A model generated the notes under the pieces. That model had not been told where the DNA came from, ran no database searches, and saw only the letters and a list, made by a program, of their open reading frames with translations. Both the position numbers and the translations under genes were made by a program. Source: a virus. From it: a stretch of DNA of 64,000 bases. The stretch is from positions 207,125 to 271,124 of the IMG/VR virus record IMGVR_UViG_3300042502_001233; one strand, written 5' to 3'. The stretch's first letter is position 1, and every line of letters begins with the position of its first letter. Of the stretch, positions 59,136 through 64,000 are shown one piece after another.

Positions 59136-59252
59136 TGAATAAAATTTTACATAACCAAATATATACAAAGATTTTTAACCTGCAAACTTTTTTTAAACTT
59201 TTTTAATATTTTTTTATAGGGCCATATTGCAGGCCCCATAAAACAAATAAGT

Positions 59253-59984
59253 TTATTTGGTTTTGATTGCAAACCCACTAGCAAAAGCCAATAAGTTTTT
59301 TTCACGACCACCTTTGCCAGTATTCTTTTTATACTTCAAACCGACAATAACGTTTTTTTCATCTAAAAAACGCAAATCATCCAAATCACCGTTTATAACT
59401 TTGAAACCTTTGTACGTTTCAGGTAATTTGTCAAATACCATTGCAACATTAAACCCACGCTCCAATAAACCCATTGCTATAGTATCATTAGTTTCAGAAC
59501 GTGAAAATGTTAAATGATAATTACTAGGTAACACTTTGTCAAAACGCAAATAGTTTTTAGTGTAATCGTAAAATTGTACATCAGGAAACAATTCGAAGAT
59601 ATTTTTACCGTCGAAGATTTTATACTTCTCATAAGGTAAATCACTAGTACCATTTAAACGAAATGTAACAATTGCTTTATCTTTGTTTTTATCGATAGCT
59701 TTTTGAACTTCACCTTTAAGCTTATTCAAAAAAGAAACCCTATCTTTGAGAAAAAATTCTGTTTTGTTTAATCGACCCTGCATAACACTAGTATACATAC
59801 CACCAAAGCCACTACCAACAAGACAACTATCTGCACACCCCTTAGAGGCGTGACTACATACGTTTATACCTTTGCTGTTTGCAGTGAACGGTGACATATA
59901 CAATATGAAAGTCATATAGCCAAGCTTTTCACCTTTGATTGTTTTTGCATTGTTTGTACTCAATAACGGTTTTGTAAATTCCAT
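59253..59984 (-). CDS. GP88-family phage protein
   Basis: 243 residues. LLSTNNAKTIKGEKLGYMTF, then NVCSHASKGCADSCLVGSGF with a Cys cluster, FRLNGTSDLPYEK and YHLTFSRSETN. This matches the 'gene product 88' family seen in many phages, whose activity is not established to my knowledge; the Cys cluster suggests a metal site. Single-gene unit. Confidence 0.8.
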   Translation of the reverse strand: MEFTKPLLSTNNAKTIKGEKLGYMTFILYMSPFTANSKGINVCSHASKGCADSCLVGSGFGGMYTSVMQGRLNKTEFFLKDRVSFLNKLKGEVQKAIDKNKDKAIVTFRLNGTSDLPYEKYKIFDGKNIFELFPDVQFYDYTKNYLRFDKVLPSNYHLTFSRSETNDTIAMGLLERGFNVAMVFDKLPETYKGFKVINGDLDDLRFLDEKNVIVGLKYKKNTGKGGREKNLLAFASGFAIKTK

Positions 59985-60015
59985 AATAAAAATGTTTAAT
60001 TGATTAATTCGAGTG

Positions 60016-60023
60016 CAAATATA
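60016..60023 (-). promoter_or_regulatory. Host-type promoter -7 box, GP88 gene
   Basis: TATATTTG, 31 nt before the ATG. Confidence 0.65.
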
Positions 60024-60524
60024 TGAATAGATTTTTAATATGCAAACTTTTACCTGGAAATTTTTATTTTTTTTTCAGGACCATACATATAAGCTTATAC
60101 GTATATATTTCATTTGCGCATTGCTACACATTCTGTAGCATTCCGCAAACAGGATATACGGCCATGGCCCCAGCAGCCCGCTGCATCCTTCAGGCCAGAA
60201 CCTTCACACATACATACATGTGATGACGCCAGCGCCAGCAAATATGCGGGTTAAGCTTTACCTCTTCAGGTCCCTGCAAAAATAATTGAAAAAAAGTATG
60301 CATGTTACTTGCATATGAAAAATCTCCATAGCACATTTGTCCCATGAAAATATCAGCACTGTGCAACAGCTGCACAATACATCCCGCATTGCGGGACCAG
60401 ATTTCTTTTGCCTATATGCAAATAAGTTTATTTGTTTTACCATCTCAGGCCATGCAGCGCCCGCTGCTCAAGATGCGCCCAGAATTCTCCATGGCGCCAT
60501 AATCCCATCACCCGCGTGGGCTAG

Positions 60525-60577
60525 ACACAAAAGTGTACATTCATGTCCGATGGCCATCATGGCCTAGCGGCACATAC
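60525..60577. repeat. GC-rich repeat element, copy B
   Basis: ACACAAAAGTGTACAT, GTCCGATG and CCTAGCGGCACATA in the same order as at 56791-56834, but with an extra palindromic segment (GGCCATCATGGCC) between the last two blocks. Confidence 0.75.
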
Positions 60578-60882
60578 AGGGTACCTTGCAATGCATAGTA
60601 GTTTAAAATTTTGGCTGAAAAAGTGGCGTGTGTTTTTGAAGGGGATAAAGCTTTCTTCCATATATCTTTTACGCCCATAACTACCTCATAATCATCATTT
60701 CCATTTTTATGGGTGTGTTTTCAAGTATTTTTATTCGTTTTTACCATTTTTTTCCACATTTTACCACAAACTCCCACGGGAATTGCTGCTTGTGCGTGTG
60801 GGTACATTTAGGAACGTATTAAAATACTATACATATATATTTTCATATGTATTATGAATGTATGTATATACGCATTCCATGT

Positions 60883-60898
60883 ACACAAAAGTGTACAT
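60883..60898. repeat. Copy 5 of the ACACAAAWGTGTACAT element
   Basis: Here extended to a perfect ATGTACAC-AAAA-GTGTACAT hairpin, 6 nt past the stop of the 60904 gene. Confidence 0.75.
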
Positions 60899-60903
60899 AT
60901 ATG

Positions 60904-61278
60904 TTACCAGCATTTTAACAATTTCAGTTTATAGTTTTTATCATTTACATTATCTGGGTAATAGTGTAGGTCTATGGTATCCAATGTATCTTTGACTATT
61001 ATGACAATTTTTATTTCTTCATAGTCATCATCAACGAGTCTATAAAAGAAGGTATTTTTTTTAATAAAAAATTGTTTTGACACTACATAAAGATTTTGTT
61101 CTTTGTATGGGGTTGTTATGTTTACTTCATATTTATCGAACACAACTTTTCCTATGGTATTTATTTCGTTCCATCCTTGTGGTGTTTTTATTTCTATGTA
61201 GTGAAATTCATATGTTCCTTCTAAGGTTTGTCCAAACGATGATAATGATAATAGTGTTAATAGTATTATATATTTCAT
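60904..61278 (-). CDS. Secreted or periplasmic small protein
   Basis: 124 residues. Signal peptide KYIILLTLLSLSSFGQ with a typical Bacteroidota cleavage context (SFGQ|T). The mature part is beta-rich (GTYEFHYIEIKTPQGWNEIN), lipocalin-like in pattern, ending in a Cys. Last gene of a four-gene operon of small membrane/export proteins. Possibly a phage protein acting on the host envelope; inference. Confidence 0.75.
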   Translation of the reverse strand: MKYIILLTLLSLSSFGQTLEGTYEFHYIEIKTPQGWNEINTIGKVVFDKYEVNITTPYKEQNLYVVSKQFFIKKNTFFYRLVDDDYEEIKIVIIVKDTLDTIDLHYYPDNVNDKNYKLKLLKCW

Positions 61279-61433
61279 TTTTTTTTTCTTAGTGTTTCTT
61301 CTTCTTGTTCTTTATCTTCTCCAAATAAATCATCACCTTTATAGTCTGGATGTTTTTCATGCATATCAGTAATTCCTTTAACCCAAAGAATACATATTAT
61401 AAAAACGACTAGTATTGTTATTAGTATTCCCAT
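61275..61433 (-). CDS. Small membrane protein
   Basis: 52 residues: N-terminal span (GILITILVVFIICILWV) and an acidic/charged tail (EDKEQEEETLRKKK). ATGA overlap with the secreted-protein gene downstream indicates coupling. Confidence 0.65.
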   Translation of the reverse strand: MGILITILVVFIICILWVKGITDMHEKHPDYKGDDLFGEDKEQEEETLRKKK

Positions 61434-61434
61434 G

Positions 61435-61584
61435 TTACTTATTTCTGAAATTAAGATAGGTTAGACCCAACATTAGGATGTTTGTTATTGGGTTAAGTAG
61501 TCTATCGTTATATGCGTAGCATACGATGTTTCCTATTACTAGCATTGCTATAGCGATTGCTCCGAATATGTGATTTGTTTTCAT
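61435..61584 (-). CDS. Small membrane protein
   Basis: 49 residues, with two hydrophobic segments (HIFGAIAIAMLVIGNIVCY; PITNILMLGLTYLNF). Stop and next start are separated by 1 nt. Confidence 0.65.
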   Translation of the reverse strand: MKTNHIFGAIAIAMLVIGNIVCYAYNDRLLNPITNILMLGLTYLNFRNK

Positions 61585-61760
61585 GATGTTTGTACTTTTT
61601 CTATTTGATTGGTTTTGTGATTGAACAACAAGTCGTCTCCTATGTGTTCGTATAGTGTTCCGTTCTTCTCAAAGGTTTTGCCATGTTTTTTTGACTTGGT
61701 TATTTCTTTGAGGGTTGTTGATGCGTCTTCGCACCAATGTCTTTGTGGTTGTTTTGCCAT
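61581..61760 (-). CDS. Small soluble hypothetical protein
   Basis: 59 residues (MAKQPQRHWCEDASTTLKEI...), basic then beta (GTLYEHIGDDLLFN). First gene of the four-gene operon, ATGA overlap with the next. Confidence 0.65.
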   Translation of the reverse strand: MAKQPQRHWCEDASTTLKEITKSKKHGKTFEKNGTLYEHIGDDLLFNHKTNQIEKVQTS

Positions 61761-61780
61761 GGTTTATAGTATTATGATGC

Positions 61781-61788
61781 AAATATAC
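61781..61788 (-). promoter_or_regulatory. Host-type promoter -7 box, 61760 operon
   Basis: TATATTTG, 20 nt before the ATG. Confidence 0.65.
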
Positions 61789-61812
61789 TACATTGTTTTT
61801 ATATATGCAAAT

Positions 61813-61899
61813 TTATCTTGCAATATATACTTTTTCAATGTATACCAGAACGTTGTACTGATAACCGTTGTATTGATGATATCCTAATTTATCTTGCAT
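61813..61899 (-). pseudogene. Shrunken last member of the MORN-like array
   Basis: 28 residues (MQDKLGYHQYNGYQYNVLVY...YIAR). It keeps the array's N-terminal MQDK and C-terminal Y-x-A-R but has lost the G-x-W/Y repeat core, consistent with an in-frame internal deletion. Overlaps the upstream member by 11 nt. Confidence 0.6.
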
Positions 61900-62062
61900 A
61901 ATATATTTGGTCTTTTAAATTACTTTCATAATAATAGCTTATCCATAAACCAAATTGTTCACCATTGATATAATTCCCTATATTGCATAGATTTCCATTT
62001 GTCCAATACCATTCCCACAATCCGTGGCGTTGGCTTCTTCTATATGGTTTTTTATCTTGCAT
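61889..62062 (-). CDS. MORN-like array protein
   Basis: 57 residues from the MQDK start at 62062. QRHGLWEWYWTNGNLCNIGN and INGEQFGLWISYYYES are MORN-type G-x-W/x-x-Y repeats. Ends QIYYAR. MORN-like repeats often bind lipid or protein partners; some bacterial families with this repeat are called YwqK-type antitoxins. Confidence 0.75.
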   Translation of the reverse strand: MQDKKPYRRSQRHGLWEWYWTNGNLCNIGNYINGEQFGLWISYYYESNLKDQIYYAR

Positions 62063-62249
62063 GGTATTCATGTTGTTCTCTTATTTCTCTGTTGTATCTA
62101 AGCAACGGTCTATAGTATAGATATCCGTAAGGTTCATCATTTATGAAATGAGTTTGAAGGAATATGTCACCAGTGTTTGCTGCATGCCATCGCCAATATC
62201 CGTGACGTTCACCTTGTTTGTTTCTTGGTGTAATATCGTTATCTTGCAT
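62052..62249 (-). CDS. MORN-like array protein
   Basis: 65 residues from MQDN at 62249. GERHGYWRWHAANTGDIFLQ and FINDEPYGYLYYR carry the repeat signature; the C-terminus (EQHEYHAR) varies from the family YYAR. Confidence 0.75.
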   Translation of the reverse strand: MQDNDITPRNKQGERHGYWRWHAANTGDIFLQTHFINDEPYGYLYYRPLLRYNREIREQHEYHAR

Positions 62250-62415
62250 AGTATTCATAACTTATTTTTCCAGTGTGCCAATGGAATTCTTTATATCCAA
62301 CACTTACACCATCTATATAGTTTTTTATATAGTATAGTCCTCCATTATCGTGATATACCATCCATTTTCCGTTGCGATTTTTGTGTTCGTTTTTTTGGTT
62401 TATTTTATATTGCAT
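62239..62415 (-). CDS. MORN-like array protein
   Basis: 58 residues from MQYK at 62415; a longer frame begins inside the preceding member. KNRNGKWMVYHDNGGLYYIK, YIDGVSVGYKEFHWHTGK, end YEYYAR. Confidence 0.75.
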   Translation of the reverse strand: MQYKINQKNEHKNRNGKWMVYHDNGGLYYIKNYIDGVSVGYKEFHWHTGKISYEYYAR

Positions 62416-62653
62416 GATATACTGTTTCTGAATATTTGCCACAATTAAATTCATAATACCCATGCAATTTTCCGTAGATGTAGTGCGATATACTTAATAG
62501 TTTTCCATTTGACCAATATATAACATGTTGACCAATTTGATTACCGTTTGCGTATGAGCCTTTATCGTGTAACTGACCGTTATCATGATATCTTTCCCAA
62601 TAACCGTGTCTTTGTTTTTGTTTGTTTCTTGGTGTGATGTCTTTATCTTGCAT
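62405..62653 (-). CDS. MORN-like array protein, three repeats
   Basis: 82 residues from MQDK at 62653. KQRHGYWERYHDNGQLHDKG, ANGNQIGQHVIYWSNGKLLS and IYGKLHGYYEFNCGK give three repeat units, one more than the shorter members. Ends VYHAI, the only C-terminus lacking Arg. Confidence 0.78.
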   Translation of the reverse strand: MQDKDITPRNKQKQRHGYWERYHDNGQLHDKGSYANGNQIGQHVIYWSNGKLLSISHYIYGKLHGYYEFNCGKYSETVYHAI

Positions 62654-62873
62654 AGTATAATTCATTTCCTATGTGTTCACAAAACCCATATATTGTCCTA
62701 TTTAACATATTGCATTTCAACGTTAAACTACCATCTTCTGAATATGATTCATAGGGTCCAACAACATCACTGTTAACAAATAACCCTTTAAAATGTAGCG
62801 TTCCATTGGAATAATATACTTCCCAATACCCATGGGCTTGATTTTGATTGTTAAATGGTTTGTTATCTTGCAT
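62643..62873 (-). CDS. MORN-like array protein, three repeats
   Basis: 76 residues. QAHGYWEVYYSNGTLHFKGL, DVVGPYESYSEDGSLTLKCN and TIYGFCEHIGN, end LYYAR. Confidence 0.78.
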   Translation of the reverse strand: MQDNKPFNNQNQAHGYWEVYYSNGTLHFKGLFVNSDVVGPYESYSEDGSLTLKCNMLNRTIYGFCEHIGNELYYAR

Positions 62874-63039
62874 AGTATTCTATTATTCCTGAACTATTAT
62901 AATAACTCCAATGTTCAAAGTACCCAAATTCTTCTCCGTTTATGTAGTGACCTTTGTACCATAAGTTATTGTTATCATGATGTACCACCCAATAACCATG
63001 GGGTTCTTTTTTTTCGTTATGGGGTGTCTTATCTTGCAT
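62863..63039 (-). CDS. MORN-like array protein
   Basis: 58 residues: EPHGYWVVHHDNNNLWYKGH, then INGEEFGYFEHWSYY, end EYYAR. Intact, overlapping both neighbours by 11 nt. Confidence 0.75.
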   Translation of the reverse strand: MQDKTPHNEKKEPHGYWVVHHDNNNLWYKGHYINGEEFGYFEHWSYYNSSGIIEYYAR

Positions 63040-63205
63040 AGTACGTTCTTTCGTTTATATAGTTATCAGCTACTCGGTACCATATCCAACCACCTAGAAC
63101 TTCACCATTGACAACGTTACCACATACACGGTATGTTGGGTTCCAGCTGGTATCCCAAAATCCATGGGCTTATCCTAATAAGTTAGTTGGTTCTTTATCT
63201 TGCAT
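63029..63205 (-). pseudogene. MORN-like member with premature stop
   Basis: The frame starts MQDKEPTNLLG and hits TAA, then continues in the same frame with AHGFWDTSWNPTYRVCGN and GEVLGGWIWYRV, ending TYYAR. A single base change (GAA or similar to TAA) would explain it. The overlapping junctions on both sides are intact. Confidence 0.75.
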
Positions 63206-63377
63206 AGTAAAAACTTGTTATTAATTCTTCTTTGACTCCATAGTGGGCGCTGTGTCCAAACATTCTACCATTGATATAGTTATAGGTGTTGGACATATTA
63301 CCGTTAGCCCAACGATATATCCATAGCCCATAGGCTGCACCTCTTTCGTTTCTTTTGTTTGTTTCTTTATTTTCCAT
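63195..63377 (-). CDS. MORN-like array protein, first of the main block
   Basis: 60 residues. It starts MENKETNKRNERGAAYGLWI rather than MQDK; YRWANGNMSNTYNYINGRMF, end SFYYAR. No promoter motif is visible between it and the 63414 gene, only a terminator hairpin, so the block may be expressed by readthrough. Confidence 0.75.
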   Translation of the reverse strand: MENKETNKRNERGAAYGLWIYRWANGNMSNTYNYINGRMFGHSAHYGVKEELITSFYYAR

Positions 63378-63380
63378 AAT

Positions 63381-63410
63381 AAAAAAGGGTAGCTAAACGC
63401 TACCCTTATT
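63381..63410. terminator. Hairpin between the 63414 gene and the MORN block
   Basis: aaaagggtag-ctaaacg-ctacccttatt stem; a partial terminator would set the level of the MORN-like genes. Confidence 0.8.
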
Positions 63411-63413
63411 TGA

Positions 63414-63647
63414 TTAGTCCCAAGCGTTTTGTAGCTTTTTGGTTACTGGGTTCAACTCTTGTTGAACGTACTTGATAACGTTAGGTGATTCGATAGCGAT
63501 TGTTCCATGCTCTCCGTGCAAAACTTGGCTGTTTTTTCCAGCTTTGATTTTAAGAATGTTCTCATCGATTTTCTCAACTTCTACAACGTTAGTCATTGTG
63601 TGCGTGTTTGTGCTAGGTTCTAGCACGATAGTCTTCTGATTTCCCAT
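63414..63647 (-). CDS. Hypothetical protein within the MORN-like array
   Basis: 77 residues, beta-rich with Val/Ile/Lys (TNVVEVEKIDENILKIKAGK; EHGTIAIESPNVIKYVQQEL). No repeat signature, so not a member of the array. It has its own host-type promoter. No family recognised. Confidence 0.65.
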   Translation of the reverse strand: MGNQKTIVLEPSTNTHTMTNVVEVEKIDENILKIKAGKNSQVLHGEHGTIAIESPNVIKYVQQELNPVTKKLQNAWD

Positions 63648-63685
63648 GTTTTTTTATTTTTAAATGGTTTGTTATAATTACAGTA

Positions 63686-63693
63686 CAAATATA
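63686..63693 (-). promoter_or_regulatory. Host-type promoter -7 box, 63647 gene
   Basis: TATATTTG, 39 nt before the ATG. Confidence 0.55.
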
Positions 63694-63720
63694 CTACTTA
63701 ATTTTTAATTGTGCAAATTT

Positions 63721-63900
63721 TTATCGACAAAAATAAAATTTATTACTTGGTAATTCTTTAAATGAGCGAGTTACTTCAGTATACCCATATGCTACTCCGT
63801 TAACATAGTGTGAAGTTTCCCATGGTCGCCCATCAACCCGATAGTCTTGAAATGGACCGTGTAGTTCTCCTTTTTCGTTTCTTGGTGATTTATCTCGCAT
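63721..63900 (-). CDS. MORN-like array protein
   Basis: 59 residues from MRDKSPRN at 63900. GELHGPFQDYRVDGRPWETS, VNGVAYGYTEVTRS; ends FYFCR instead of YYAR, as expected for the last member of its sub-block. Confidence 0.72.
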   Translation of the reverse strand: MRDKSPRNEKGELHGPFQDYRVDGRPWETSHYVNGVAYGYTEVTRSFKELPSNKFYFCR

Positions 63901-64000
63901 AGTATTCCTCACTTTCTATATTGTTGGATTTGTTTCTCCAAATAAAATAACCGTATCCATCATCATTAAAATAATGACCTATACAGAAAGCAACACCGTT
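63890..64000 (-). CDS. MORN-like array protein, 5' end outside the window
   Basis: 36 codons visible: NGVAFCIGHYFNDDGYGYFI, then ESEEYYAR and stop. The array therefore continues beyond the window. Confidence 0.72.
   Translation of the reverse strand, partial: NGVAFCIGHYFNDDGYGYFIWRNKSNNIESEEYYAR

Larger units (their letters stand above)
60040..60903. other. 860-bp non-coding region with GC-rich, palindrome-dense blocks
   Basis: I see no gene in either strand. Dense 6-bp palindromes (GGCCATGGCC, GAATTC, CCATGG, GGCGCC, GGTACC, ATGCAT) occur within 60160-60600. CAGGATATACG (also at 44993) is at 60150, and an ATAAGTTTAT copy lies near 60422. Two ACACAAAAGTGTACAT elements are present. AT-rich again from 60600. 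Confidence 0.6.
61889..63900 (-). repeat. Junction repeat ATGCAAGATAA of the MORN-like array
   Basis: At nine junctions the stop of one gene overlaps the start of the next by exactly 11 nt: 61889-61899, 62052-62062, 62239-62249, 62405-62415, 62643-62653, 62863-62873, 63029-63039, 63195-63205 and 63890-63900. In one frame the bases read Y-A-R-stop, in another M-Q-D. The 62405 junction is ATGCAATATAA (upstream gene ends HAI) and the 63890 junction is ATGCGAGATAA (M-R-D). Confidence 0.92.

Noticed and set aside
60040-60903. Short ORFs on both strands of the GC-rich region
   Set aside because: Composition is set by palindromes; there is no start context and no boundary motif or promoter in the right place.
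61889-63900. Reading the array as a CRISPR-like or ncRNA repeat
   Set aside because: The spaced 11-nt repeats are fully explained as gene overlaps, and the intervals are coding with conserved protein repeats.
1-64000. Diversity-generating retroelement, integrase or prophage attachment sites
   Set aside because: No reverse transcriptase, variable/template repeat pair, integrase or flanking tRNA is visible.

Overview
The window is part of a large AT-rich tailed-phage genome. The morphogenesis order is T4-like: terminase large subunit, portal, prohead protease, acidic core scaffold and a gp23-type major capsid protein, all on the minus strand. The host is very probably a member of Bacteroidota. 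Promoters in the right half carry the Bacteroidota -7 box TAnnTTTG, starts lack Shine-Dalgarno sequences, and the few exported proteins have Flavobacteria-like signal peptides or a lipobox. I saw no tRNA, CRISPR array, integrase or bacterial housekeeping gene.

Layout. (1) 1-3.4 kb: structural and virion-internal genes. (2) 3.4-22.6 kb, minus strand: capsid and packaging cluster, with a 409-residue LAGLIDADG intein in the terminase. (3) 22.7-27.0 kb, minus strand: thymidylate synthase split by a T4-td-like group I intron carrying a GIY-YIG gene, plus small genes. (4) 27.1-32.5 kb, plus strand: a ClpC-type AAA+ unfoldase broken in two inside its second Walker A motif. The halves carry the two parts of an atypically split intein, with a VSR-like homing endonuclease and two small genes between them. 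(5) 32.5-44.9 kb: mixed strands, with metalloprotease, ABC ATPase-GNAT, YkuK-type RNase H fold, LRR protein, thioredoxin, PD-(D/E)XK-like, HNH, nucleotidyltransferase and PcfJ-like genes. (6) 45-60 kb, minus strand: about thirty small, mostly unrecognised genes in short operons with host-type promoters and a recurrent gene-boundary motif (ATAAACTTAT). HNH and GIY-YIG elements and GC-rich non-coding islands are inserted among them. (7) 60.9-64 kb, minus strand: a small membrane/secreted operon, then a tandem array of MORN-like mini-genes that overlap by exactly 11 nt at nine junctions.

How the parts may work together. Many otherwise unrelated proteins in regions 1 and 5 start with the same leader, M-K-x-x-I-K-x-x-L-R-E. 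The leader ends in an (L/I)-x-E site of the kind cut by T4 gp21-type prohead proteases, and such a protease is encoded at 8.4-9.1 kb. I infer that these proteins (an ADP-ribosyltransferase-like enzyme, a zinc metalloprotease, a nucleotidyltransferase and others) are packed in the head and injected, as T4 Alt and the internal proteins are. Two promoter regimes are visible. ATATTTAT-type sites precede structural genes and every free-standing homing endonuclease. TATATTTGCA/TATCTTTGCA sites precede the small genes from 46 kb rightward. Several genes (thymidylate synthase, ABC-GNAT, two acidic virion proteins, one leader-bearing gene) are broken only by single-base changes in homopolymer runs, which may be sequence errors.
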